In this document: positions 33,527 to 44,000 of the stretch, one piece after another
Layout: each line of letters starts with the position of its first letter
How positions within the stretch are numbered: position 1 is the first letter of the stretch
Assembly: GCA_902363665.1 (NCBI GenBank)
Contig: CABJAW010000002.1
Coordinates: forward strand, 124,001-188,000
Direction: 5' to 3'
DNA from: Lachnospiraceae bacterium
GTDB taxonomy: Bacteria; Bacillota; Clostridia; Lachnospirales; Lachnospiraceae
Length of the DNA: 64,000 nt
Notes under the pieces: generated by a model
Databases searched by the model: none
What the model was told of the DNA's origin: nothing
Seen by the model: the letters and a program-made list of their open reading frames with translations, nothing else
Made by a program: the position numbers and the translations under genes

Positions 33527-34504
33527 TCAGAACACAGGCTGCTTTGAACTATGAGTCACGTAGTCGAAGAACAGAGGGGTGCCGCCGGTGTGGAGAAACA
33601 GGATTCTGCTGTCCCGGACAGCGGCATCACGCACATATTCTGTCATTCCCCAGAATGCTTTTGCTGTATAGATCGGATCAAGCGGGATTCCGTTGGTCAG
33701 ATACTGCTCACGGATACACGCTTCCACGCGTGCATCATACTTTCCATAGCCATCCTGGCGATATGCGTCAAGCAGATGGATTTCCGCGGAAAGATCCTCC
33801 GGCATCCGCTCCCGCACCCCGGGATGCTCCGCAAAATACGCACGTATTCCTTCCTCGATCACCTGATACGCACGTGTTGTCTCACGCGAGGAGATCATCA
33901 CGCCTATGATCTTTTTCCCGTCTCCTGCCAGAAGATGCCCGCAGGTCAGCCCTGTCTGCGTCGCCCCCGTCCCGCATGGGCAGAAAATATAGTCAAATGT
34001 GAGGCCGGACTCCTGCTCCTGGCGAAGAATCTCTCCGTAAGCCTCTGCATACGCCCTCGCCGCGGCTCCTTCGTTTCCTTTCCCGTACCTGTCACCGTAA
34101 ATATAGTACGGAACTCCTCCGGATTCCTGAATTTCCTTCATCACCCGCTCTACCGTCTGTGCAATTTCATTCTTCGCACAGTTTACGATTTTTGTCCCCG
34201 TCCATTCGATCAGATGTGTGTTATTCGTCGGAGCACTGTCCTCTCCGTCTTCATGGGAACAGATCATGATACATTTTGTCCCGCGGCTGAAACAGAGATC
34301 CGAAAGCACACGGCACAGATTTGAGTGACGGCTTCCATAAATAATCATCGTATCGCCGCCCTTTGCCTTCATATCCTGATAAAAGGCTTCTGCAATACGC
34401 ACCTTATTGCCGCCGATCGAAAACGGAAGCAGGTCATCCCGTTTGATATAAAATTCATTTCCGGCAGGATCATCCATTGCCAGACGCTGAATAATGGTAT
34501 CCAT
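33527..34504 (-). CDS. PLP-dependent enzyme, ACC deaminase/D-cysteine desulfhydrase family
   Basis: 325-residue fold type II PLP enzyme. The Schiff-base Lys lies in FSIGGNKVRIAE (about residue 33), followed by GSRHSNLCRVLSDLC and the cofactor phosphate loop FCPCGTGATQTGLTCG (about 172-187). The HTGGTPLFFDY ending is diagnostic for the D-cysteine desulfhydrase/ACC deaminase group. Family members act on D-cysteine, ACC or other D/L-amino acids. GAGGAAATG precedes the ATG. It is the first gene of the leftward envelope-type cluster, so it may supply or remove an amino acid used by the ATP-grasp enzyme; that link is inference. Confidence 0.87.
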   Translation of the reverse strand: MDTIIQRLAMDDPAGNEFYIKRDDLLPFSIGGNKVRIAEAFYQDMKAKGGDTMIIYGSRHSNLCRVLSDLCFSRGTKCIMICSHEDGEDSAPTNNTHLIEWTGTKIVNCAKNEIAQTVERVMKEIQESGGVPYYIYGDRYGKGNEGAAARAYAEAYGEILRQEQESGLTFDYIFCPCGTGATQTGLTCGHLLAGDGKKIIGVMISSRETTRAYQVIEEGIRAYFAEHPGVRERMPEDLSAEIHLLDAYRQDGYGKYDARVEACIREQYLTNGIPLDPIYTAKAFWGMTEYVRDAAVRDSRILFLHTGGTPLFFDYVTHSSKQPVF

Positions 34505-34591
34505 ATTTCATTTCCTCATTTTCTCGTTTTTACAGCACTTGATGTTTTCTTTACGATTATAATGCATTTTGACAGCAAGCGCAAGGAATAC

Positions 34592-34644
34592 AAAAAAACA
34601 GGCCACAGACCCGCCTGCACTGCTTCGCAGCTCCTGTCTGTGGC
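34592..34644 (-). terminator. Rho-independent terminator of the GH18 gene (repeat-derived)
   Basis: GCCACAGAC/GTCTGTGGC (34602-34610, 34636-34644) with an inner CTGC..GCAG arm is followed on the minus strand by CTGTTTTTTTG. It lies just after the stop of the GH18 gene. The GTCTGTGGC arm and flanks recur in palindromic elements at 7.9 and 56.6 kb. Confidence 0.8.
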
Positions 34645-34653
34645 TGATGTTAA

Positions 34654-36348
34654 CTATATATTTTTGCTGATGACATCCCATACCCAGCTCTGTTCACGGC
34701 CAAGCACCCACTCGGCAATGCCGGAAAGCTCATACTTGCTGACCAGAGCTGCACGCGCTGCTATGGAATTCTCATCCTCAAGCCATACCTGGCAGAACTT
34801 TCCATCCGAGTCGGTCCACTCCGCATACTGCTGCCCGGTTGACTCGTCGTAAGTCGCGGTCACGCCTTTTTCGGTAAGGAGCGCTTCGATATTGTCCATG
34901 CTGTACGCCTCGCTCGTCACATTTGCCGTGCCGTCCGCAAGCGTCTCCGTGTACCACAGTCTCGTGTAGAACGGGATCGCACTGATGAGTTTGTCTTTCG
35001 ATACCTCGGTCAGCATATTCTGGATACCGGTCTCCTCGAAATCCATCGATGCCACGCTTCCGACGATATCAGAACCGGCATAATGCTCATCATATCCCAT
35101 CATAATCACATAGTCGCAGACATTGCCAAGCTCTTCGCGGTTGTAATACTTTGAGAAATCCATCGGAACCGGCACATCCACAGAGAGGATAATTCCATTT
35201 TTCCGACACAGGATCGACAGCTCCCGGATAAACTGCACGTAATCGCATCCGGCTTCCTGCGCAATCCCCTCAAAATCGATATTGATGCCGTCAAAGCCGA
35301 TCTCTTTCGCCTGCCCGATCAGATAGTTCTGTACCTTCTGTCGTGCCGCGCGCGATGCAAGCAGCGTCGTCGAATCGACATCCGCACTGAAATTGCTGAT
35401 CAGTGCCCAGACCTGCATATTTTTCTTATGCGCCGCCTTTACATAATCCGCATCCGCAAATGAAGTGATCTCTCCCTCGCTGTCCGCCAGGAAATACCAG
35501 GTCGGCGAGATTACATTGACTCCTGTAACATCCGCCGTATCCTCTGCAAACTGACTGTTCATCTCCTGGTAATCGATCTGATGCCATACAAGATTGACTT
35601 TTTCATCGAGATGGATGCTCGTGTACTCCGGTCCTGCGTACACTGTCTCCCGTGTCGTCTGTGTCACATCTGCCAGCTGTTTATTTTTCACATAACCGAT
35701 ATAACCGTCTGCTGTCAGAACCTTTGACCAGGAATCCATCTGCTCCAGTACAGTCACTTCACTGTCCTCCGTCACATCCGTCACGATCGGGCTCTTAATG
35801 CCTCCCTGATAACGTACGACCGTATCTTTTTTGATCCGCGCGGTCGTCACCTCTTCGCTTCCGTAGGTAATCACCACACGTTTCGGCGTCTCATATACCT
35901 GACAGTTCAGATCCGAATACTGCTGCAGAAATGTCATCGACAGATACATCCCGGCAGATGTCGTATGCAGAATATCATATCCCGCGTCAAAGCTCTCTCC
36001 GTCTATCGCGTAAGCGGAGGTATTCGGCGCAATCTCAAAAACCTGCGTCGGTGTCGTAAAAAGCAGGAGTCCGACTGACGCATCCCAGTAAAATCTTGAA
36101 TTCAGCTCATTCTGAACCAGCGTGTAATCGATGTAAACATTTCCATCATAAATCTGCGCGTGCTCCTGCGCAATGTGATCTTCCACTACAATGGCCGCCT
36201 CCGTCTCGCCAAGCTGTCCAAAATACTCTTCGGAACTCATACGCTGCGAGGACGGCATATATTTTCTGATACATACAAACAGAATCGCCAGCATACCGAT
36301 CAGTGCGATCACACCGGCTAAAATCTGGAATTTTTTCTTTACATTCAT
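34654..36348 (-). CDS. Membrane-anchored SH3-domain glycoside hydrolase family 18 protein
   Basis: 564 residues. A signal anchor (ILAGVIALIGMLAILFVCI, residues 9-27) places it outside the cell. Next come a copper amine oxidase-like N-terminal domain (DGNVYIDYTLVQNELNSRFYW), an SH3-like domain (KSPIVTDVTEDSEVTVLEQM, SKVLTADGYIGYVKN, about 185-225), and a GH18 barrel. The catalytic DxxDxDxE-type motif reads GFDGINIDFEGIA (about residues 362-374), with YVIMMGYDEHY later. Related proteins of spore-formers (YaaH/SleL/YdhD) act on peptidoglycan glycans. Expected role: cell-wall N-acetylglucosaminidase. It ends in TAG and has its own terminator. Confidence 0.9.
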   Translation of the reverse strand: MNVKKKFQILAGVIALIGMLAILFVCIRKYMPSSQRMSSEEYFGQLGETEAAIVVEDHIAQEHAQIYDGNVYIDYTLVQNELNSRFYWDASVGLLLFTTPTQVFEIAPNTSAYAIDGESFDAGYDILHTTSAGMYLSMTFLQQYSDLNCQVYETPKRVVITYGSEEVTTARIKKDTVVRYQGGIKSPIVTDVTEDSEVTVLEQMDSWSKVLTADGYIGYVKNKQLADVTQTTRETVYAGPEYTSIHLDEKVNLVWHQIDYQEMNSQFAEDTADVTGVNVISPTWYFLADSEGEITSFADADYVKAAHKKNMQVWALISNFSADVDSTTLLASRAARQKVQNYLIGQAKEIGFDGINIDFEGIAQEAGCDYVQFIRELSILCRKNGIILSVDVPVPMDFSKYYNREELGNVCDYVIMMGYDEHYAGSDIVGSVASMDFEETGIQNMLTEVSKDKLISAIPFYTRLWYTETLADGTANVTSEAYSMDNIEALLTEKGVTATYDESTGQQYAEWTDSDGKFCQVWLEDENSIAARAALVSKYELSGIAEWVLGREQSWVWDVISKNI

Positions 36349-37010
36349 TTGCTGTACCTCCCCTTTCCCGGAATTTTCTGGATACTGCTCCCCTTTGTCC
36401 CGGTCATTATAACAGTTCTTCCAGAGCCCGTCAGCAAAATCAAAGGATCTTTATAAAAAAATAAGAATCACATGTGTCTGGGGAACCGTTGTTTCTGGCT
36501 GTGCTTCCTTTCTTTTTATTTTTTTATCGGCTTCGTATTCTGCTTTCTGGCCACAGCGTTCTGGCCTTATTTTCAGTCCACGTGAGGGAGGTATCGGCAC
36601 CCCCGTCTGCCACTGTGTGTATCACTGCTCCGGTCTACTGCCCTCCGGCATGCTCCGTCAACTAAAAAGGTGCTTTTGTGATATGATTTTCCACTTTTTC
36701 CGTCTCCTTTGCACTGCCCCTGTTTCTGCTGCCGTTCGCTTTGTCAAATTTTACTTGCCTGTGAACGGTAACATTTCACTTGCGTAAAAAATAGAAATTG
36801 TTTATAATGCGTAAAAGAAGTCATGAAAGGATATATACGGGAAAGTACAGCATATTGACGACAAACACAGCTGCCTCCTTTCTGAATTAATTTATACGGC
36901 GTGTATATCCTTTCTGATGCTTATTATAAATAATATGTGTCTATTTCGCAAGCATTTTTTCATATTTTTGCAGACTTTCCAGTGATTTAATTCCCGGAAA
37001 CTATTTTTTC
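36349..37010. other. Divergent intergenic region with long-range inverted repeat
   Basis: About 660 bp without a convincing gene. Leftward, a TATAAT at 36411-36406 could be the -10 of the GH18 gene. GAAAGGATATATACG (36825-36839) and CGTGTATATCCTTTC (36900-36914) are complementary except for one G-T pair. They bound a 90-bp segment that could be a small palindromic element or a regulatory RNA hairpin. The rest is AT-rich and shows nothing else. Confidence 0.45.
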
Positions 37011-37040
37011 TTTACATGATCCTGCGAATGCACGTATACT
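37011..37040 (+). promoter_or_regulatory. Predicted promoter of mecA
   Basis: TTTACA (37011-37016), 18-bp spacer, TATACT (37035-37040), about 20 bp before the mecA ATG. The -10 is close to consensus and the -35 has one mismatch from TTGACA. Confidence 0.6.
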
Positions 37041-37060
37041 ATAAAAGAGGATGTGATAAA

Positions 37061-37855
37061 ATGAAAATAGAAAAAATCAATGACCGGCAGATCCGCTGTA
37101 CGCTCACACGCGAAGATCTTGCAAGCCGCGAACTCAAGCTGAGCGAACTTGCTTACGGCTCCGATAAAGCAAAGGCACTTTTTCAGGATATGATGCAGCT
37201 TGCCGCACGTGATTTTGGCTTTGAGGCGGACAATATCCCACTCATGATAGAAGCGATCCCGGTGTCCATGGACACCATCGTCCTGATCATCACAAAAGTC
37301 GAGGATCCGGATGAGCTTGATACCCGGTTTGCAAAATTTACACCGGAGGACAGCGAACCGGACGACGACTTTTCACTCTCTTCCCTTCGGGATAAAATTG
37401 AGGGGGCAGATGATGTGCTCGGACTGATCCGCAAGATCACAGAAGCGAAAAAACAGGCCGCCGCAAAAGCTGCCGCAAAAAAGACTTCCGAAACTGCTGC
37501 TTCCGATTCGGAGCAGGAAGATCCACAGAACGCTGCGGAGACAGAAGAGGAACTTCGGAATCTCACACGTTTTTACCTGTTCCACTCTCTGGATGATGCC
37601 ATCACGGCTGCCGGCGTGCTCGGCTCCGCTTATGACGGTCCGAATACCCTTTACAAAAATCCGGAAAACGGGCAGTATTACCTGATCCTGAAAAAAGCAG
37701 AAAGCTCCGCTGAGCAGTTCAACAAGGTCTGCAACGTGCTTTCTGAATACGCGCTTTCCTACAAATTTGCACCTGGCATGGAAGCCCACTTCACAGAGCA
37801 TATGGAAGTTATCCTTCCAAAGCAGGCGCTGCAGAATCTGGCGCAGCTGCAGTAA
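37061..37855 (+). CDS. mecA: Adaptor protein MecA
   Basis: 264-residue adaptor that delivers substrates to the ClpC/ClpP protease; in Bacillus it targets ComK. The N-terminal domain is well conserved (MKIEKINDRQIRCTLTREDL, residues 1-20). A Glu/Asp/Ala-rich linker (about 100-165, AKKQAAAKAAAKKTSETAAS) follows, then the C-terminal ClpC-binding domain (LTRFYLFHSLDDAITAAGVL through FAPGMEAHFTEHMEVI). ATG 37061 with AGAGGATG is chosen over in-frame starts at 37016. It is monocistronic, with its own promoter and a strong terminator. In Clostridia the substrates are mostly unknown. Confidence 0.93.
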   Translation: MKIEKINDRQIRCTLTREDLASRELKLSELAYGSDKAKALFQDMMQLAARDFGFEADNIPLMIEAIPVSMDTIVLIITKVEDPDELDTRFAKFTPEDSEPDDDFSLSSLRDKIEGADDVLGLIRKITEAKKQAAAKAAAKKTSETAASDSEQEDPQNAAETEEELRNLTRFYLFHSLDDAITAAGVLGSAYDGPNTLYKNPENGQYYLILKKAESSAEQFNKVCNVLSEYALSYKFAPGMEAHFTEHMEVILPKQALQNLAQLQ

Positions 37856-37918
37856 AAATCAAAGCGGATATTCGCGATCTGCTTCGCAGTCTGACCCGAT
37901 TCAATATTTTTGAGAAGA

Positions 37919-37956
37919 AAAGCCCTCCGCTTTCTGGGGAAAAGCGGAGGGCTTTG
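37919..37956. terminator. Terminator of mecA
   Basis: AGCCCTCCGCTTT/AAAGCGGAGGGCT is a perfect 13-bp stem with a 7-nt loop, followed by TTGTGTTT rightward and TTTTCTTC leftward, so it may work in both directions. Confidence 0.9.
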
Positions 37957-37978
37957 TGTTTACTTCCCAAATCCAGAG

Positions 37979-38005
37979 AAAAAGCCTCTGCCATCTGGCT
38001 TTTTT
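37979..38005 (-). terminator. Terminator of the giant adhesin gene
   Basis: On the minus strand AAAAAGCC, a 10-nt loop, then GGCTTTTTC: an 8-bp stem ending in a T tract, about 85 bp after the adhesin stop codon. Confidence 0.7.
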
Positions 38006-38087
38006 CCAAATGACAAAGGCTTTTTTCAGTTAGCTGTTTTCAGTTCTTCCGCATCCGATTTCAGTTCTCACCTATCTTGGTTGACAC

Positions 38088-41000
38088 TTACTCTCTTCCG
38101 CTTTTTCTGCGTTTCTGTTCTGATACAACCAGCAGTGCGAATGCCGCAAATGCGATTGCCATCAATCCTGCATAACCTCCGATCGGTGTGTCGTCTCCGG
38201 TCTTTACGCCCTTCGTCGGCTTCGTGGTCGGCTGTGTCTCGGATTCTGTTTCCGGAACCTCCTTATTGGTGATCACGACAACTGCTTTCGAACGTTCTGC
38301 CGTCAGGTCAACCTTCGTCTGATCAACAGAAACCTCATACTTGAAGCCTGCTGCACCGGCAATCGGATTGCCCTCTTCATCGACCTCCGTCACGTACAGT
38401 GTGACTGTCGAATCCTTCTTGGCAATGTCAACTTTCGTCATTGCGGATGCCTCTGCGTTTCCATTCAGGTCAAGCTCCAGAACATTATACTCTACCTTGT
38501 CTGACAATGTTGTATATTCCGGATCGTCAAAGATTCCTGCATAGAAGACTCCATTGGAATTCTTCGGCTTGCCGTCTGCTCCGAGAAGTTTCTTCGTGAC
38601 AGTCAGCTCACCATGCTGGTAAGGATTGTGCGGAAGCTCCACATTCGTAATGATGACCGATGCTTCCCTGCCTGCCGCTATCTCAACCTCTTCTTTGTCT
38701 ACGCTGACTCCGTACTTGAAGCCTGCCATTTCCTTCACAGGATTGCCGTCCACATCTACTTCAGTTACATAAAGTGTTGTCACAGAATCCGCAGAATCCA
38801 CTTTTACTTTCGTCTGGGCAGTTACCTCTGATGCTCCATTCAGTGCAAGCGTCAGGATATTCTCCTCTACCTTGTCAGAAAGCTGCGTAAAGTCTGCATC
38901 ATCAAAGATTCCTGCATAGAAGGTTTCATCGGAATCTTTTGCCCTGCCGTCTTCCGTCACGAGTTTCTTTGTGACAGTCAGCCTGCCTTCATAAGACTTC
39001 TCTTTGTTTGTAATTGTGACCTCGGCTTTTGTATGCTTCGGATCAATATTTACTTCTGTCTTATCAGCAGATACCTCATATGCAAAGCCAGGCGCACCCT
39101 TTACCGGGTTGCCGTCCTCGTCGACCTCAGTCACATAGAGCGTTGTCACAGAATCCAGTGATTCGATCTGTACATTTGTCGACATTGATGTCTCGGAGCC
39201 GCCTGACATATCCAGTTCAAGCAGATTGTACTCTACCCGCTCAGACAGCGTTGTGTACTCCGGATCATCAAAGATTCCAGCATAGAAGACTTCGTCGGAA
39301 TCTTTTGCCTCTCCGTCTGCACCAAGCAGCTTCTTTGTAACCGTCAGCGTTCCTTTTGCGTAGAAATTGTGCGGCCAGCTCTGAAGCTGATTGTCGAGGT
39401 ATACGACTTTATTCTCGCCTTCTTCCACCGTAACCACCTGTCCGTTCGTTCCGGTAAATACAGGCGTATATACCGTACCGTCTTCCAGTACGCCGGAATA
39501 CATTACATTTCCGTCCGCATCACATTCTCCTGCGTAGTAGGTTCTGCCTGCCTCCAGATTGTCAAATGTTACCTTTCCGGACATTGCGTTTACGATCTTG
39601 ATCTCTTTGAGCTCAGTTGCCGGCTTCGTGCATTCCTTGTCATAGAAGAGACGTACGTAGAAGCTCAGATTCTCTGCAAACAGCTCAAGTCCGTTGTAAG
39701 TTATCTTCTTCTCGATCGTGGTGCTTGTGTTCTCCGACGGTTTCAGCTTATCTTCTACGATGATCACACCGTTTACTACCGATGCAGTCGCAGTCACTGT
39801 GCCGTCCTTTGCAACGGTAAATGTGACATCCGCTGTTACCTCGTAGCCTTCCGGAGCTTTTGACTCATGCAGCGTGTATTCCACGTCTGTCTCAATACCC
39901 TTAATCACATGATTCGTTCCGCTCTCGGAATCCCACTCATCCACGATGTTGCCTGCGCCGTCCAGTACCTGGAAATGTGCTCCGGTCAGCTCTTCGCCTG
40001 TGCCGATGTCCACCTTCGATACTGCTGCGCTTCTTGTGTTAGTTACGTCATAGCCATCCACTTCACTGATGTATCCGTCTACCGGATCCTCGGTGATCGT
40101 GTAGGTGATCTCCTGTCCGACTTCGCCTTCTTTGTACTTCGGAAGATCTGTAAAGCTCCATTTCCAGTCGTCATCTGCGGTTACGGTCTTCGCCAGATCA
40201 GTCAGCTCCTCACCGTCTGCATAAATGCGGATCGTGATGCTCTCCGGTCTTGCGCTCTCGTTGCCGCTATCGGCCCAGGTCTTGGCGCCTTCGATATTTA
40301 CAGTCTCAGGCGTGTGTGTATTCGTCAGGGTCGTGATAATGCTTACTGTCTCAGTCGGCAGAACCTCTTCCCCTTCCATCGGCGGTGCCAGAAGCTCTTC
40401 CGTCTTCGTATCGGTCAGCTCATAGCCCTCCGGAAGTCCGTCCTCCTGCTCAGCCCAGGTATAAATATTCTCCACACCAGCGGTATACTTCGGAAGATCT
40501 TTTACTCCGTCAGACCAGCTGTTTTCTTCATTCAGCGTTACCGTTGCAATCACTTCGCCGTTCTTCTTCAGATCGACTTTGAGTTCTGCCGGACGGATGC
40601 CATCCTGGTTGTCTGCGTCGTCCCACTCTTTCCGAACGGATACGTTCACCAGTTCCGGAACGTGCGTGTTCGTCAGGGTCGTAAAGGTTCCGTCTGTCTT
40701 ATTTAAAGTCAGCTCATAGCCTTCCGGTACTTCCGCCTCTTTCCAGGTGTACTTATTCAAAGTGCCATTTGTGTACTCATCCAGATCCTTGATGATCGCG
40801 CTCCATTCATTGTCTGCACTGAGCGTTACCTTCTGATCCGTCTCTTCTCCGTTCTTCACAAGAATTGCTGTGATCGTCTCTGGACGCTTGCCATCCTGGT
40901 TCTTTGCGTCATCCCAGATCTTCAGAATGCTTGCACTTACCTTGCCCGGTGTGTGTTTATTCGTCAGTGTGGTAATGGCTGCTTCCAGTGTGTCTTCGGT

Positions 41001-44000
41001 TGCTTCTGTTACTTCTTTCTTCGTATCAGTCAGGCTATAGCCCTCCGGCAGATTTTTCTCTGCCCAGGTGTATACGTTCTCTACGCCGCCGGTGTACTTA
41101 TCAAGATTCTCCACAGTGTCGGTCCAGCCGTTCTCCTCATTCAGAGTGACCGTTCCTGCCACTTCCGTGCCGTTTCTCATCAGGTCTACCGTCAGCTCAG
41201 TCGGACGTTTGCCGTCCTGATTGTCTTTGTCATCCCATACCTTCTTCACAACTGCGTTAATCTTCTGCGGTGTGTGGGTGTTTGTCAGGGTGGTGATAAA
41301 TCCAGTGACGCCTTTTCCAGGTGAAAGGATATCATAAGTTACTTCGTTGGTCAGCTCATAACCGTCCGGAATGTTATCTTCCTTCTCGGTCCAGAAGTAC
41401 TCATACATCTGACCATCACTATACTTCGGAAGATCCGATACACTTGCCTTCCAGTCATTTGCTGCGGTCAGTTCTACGGTCTTGACTTCCTCTGCCGGAT
41501 TGGTACCAACATCATCCAACGAGATCGGAACCGCCTGCTCTCTGATTCTGCGCATCAGTGTGACAAACAGCTTCTCCGGCCGCTTACCGTCCTGATCGTC
41601 ATTGTCATCCCAGGTCTTTTCAACCGATGCCTCAATGGTGTCCGGCGTGTGTGTATTGGTCAGTGTCGTAATACCCATTTCATCAGGATCTGAGACTGTA
41701 ACCGTATAGCCATCCGGCAGCTCCTCAGACCAGGTGTATACATTTGGTTCAGCAACTGCGGTATTCTTAGGCAGATTCGTGATCATCGCCGTCCAGCCGT
41801 TTTCTTCATTCAGGATTACGTACTGACCGGTCAGTTCACCGTTCTTCAAAAGATCTACTCTCAACTCCGATGGACGGATGCCATCCTGGTTCTCTGCGTC
41901 ATTCCAGATCTTGCGAACTCCTACAGATACCGTATCCGGCACGCGTGTGTTCGTCAGGGTCGTAACCTCGCCCACCGTCACATCACCGGTCAACTCATAG
42001 CCTTCCGGAAGTCCGTCCTCCTGCTCAGCCCAGGTGTAAATATTCTCCACACCGGCGGTATACTTCGGCAAATCCTCAACTGTTGTTTCCCATCCATTTG
42101 CCGTATCCAATGTTACGGTCTGAATAACCTGGTCATTCTTTTTCAGATCGACTTTGATCTCGGTCGGGCGGACGCCATCCTGATTGTCGGAATCGTTCCA
42201 TGTCTTCCTGATGGTCGCATTGACTACCTCCGGCGTATGCGTATTCGTCAGAGTCGTCAGTCTGCCTTCCTTCTTCGTATTCGTCAGAGTATAACCATCC
42301 GGCACTTCTGCCTCTTTCCAGGTGTACTCATTCAAAGTACCATTCGTGTACTCATCCAGTCCTGTAATTGCTGCTGTCCAGTGATTTACCTCACTTAATG
42401 TAACGCTCTGAGTGGTCGGCTCATTATTTTTCACAAGAGTTACAGTAATCTCACTCGGACGGATGCCGTCCTGATTCTCACCGTCATTCCATACCTTCAG
42501 AACACTTGCCTCTACCTTTCCAGGTGTGTAGCTGTTCGTCAGTGTGGTAATGGCTGCTTCCAGTGTGTTTTCGGTTGCTTCTGTTACTTCTTTCTTCGTA
42601 TCAGTCAGGCTGTAGCCCTCCGGCAGATTTTTCTCCACCCAGGTGTATCCGTTCTCTACGCCGCCGGTGTACTTGTCAAGATTCTCCACGGTGTCGGTCC
42701 AGTTGTTCTCCTCATTCAGAGTGACCGTTCCTGCCACTTCCGTGCCGTTTCTCATCAGCTCTACCGTCAGCTCAGATGCACGCTTGCCATCCTGATTCTC
42801 ATTGTCATCCCATACCTTCTTCACAATCGCATTGATCTTCTGCGGCTTGTGCGAATTGGTCAGCCTGGTGATAAATCCAGTGACGCCTTCTCCAGGTGAA
42901 AGGATATTATAAGTTACTTCGTTGGTCAGCTTATAACCGTTCGGAATGTTGTCTTCCTTCTCGGTCCAGAAATACTCATACATCTGACCATCCTTATACT
43001 TCGGAAGATTCGATACACTCGCCTTCCAGTTATGTGCTGCTGTCAGTTCTACGGTCTTGACTTCCTCTGCCGGATTGGTATCCGCATCATCCGCATCATC
43101 CAACGAGATCGGAACCGCCTGCTCTCTGATTCTGCGCATCAATGTAACAAGCAGCTTCTCCGGACGCTTGCCGTCCTGATTGTCATTGTCATCCCAGATC
43201 TTTTCAACAGATGCCCCGATGGTGGCCGGTGTGTGCGTATTTGTCAGTGTCGTAGTACCCACTTCATCAGGGTCTGAAACTGTAACCGTATAGCCATTCG
43301 GCAGCTCCTCAGACCAGGTGTACTCATTTAAGGTTCCATCTGTGTACTCATCCAGATTGTCGAGCGTTGCGCTCCATCTGTTTTCTTCGCTTAAGATTAC
43401 AAACTGATCGGTTGCCTGACCATTTTTCAGCAGGTTCACACGCAGAGTCTCCGGACGGATGCCGTCCTGATTATTCGTGTCGTCCCATACCTTCTTTACC
43501 GATGCGCTTACCTTGCCCGGCGCGTAGGTATTGGTCAGGGTTGTAATCGTACCGATTACCACATCATCGCTGTTTTTCTCGTCTGTGACAGCTGCGCTCT
43601 CCAGACTATAGCCCTCCGGCATGGTTCCCTCAACCCAGCTGTAACGGATCGGAGTGCCGTTCTCATTTTTCGCAAGGTTTTCCACCTCAGCAGTCCAGTT
43701 GTTGGCAGCGTCTAAGGTCACGGTCTGCACCACAACGGTCTCATTCTTCATCAGAGTAACTGTGAGATCCTGCGGACGCTTGCCATCCTGATTGTCTGCA
43801 TCGTCCCATACCTTGACAACCGTTGCATTTACCGTCTCCGGTGTATGCGTGTTCGTCAGGATTGTCTTGCTTGTGTCTTCACTGTCATATCCTGTCGTCA
43901 GAGTATAGCCCTCCGGCACATTCTCTTCCTCCCAGGTATAGGTGTACGGTTTGCCATTTACATTCTTTGCAAGACCGGATTTCGTTGCAGCCCAGTGATT

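Noticed and set aside
36474..36665. 63-codon frame in the 36.4-37.0 kb gap
   Set aside because: No ribosome site, no recognisable pattern and odd composition. Treated as non-coding.
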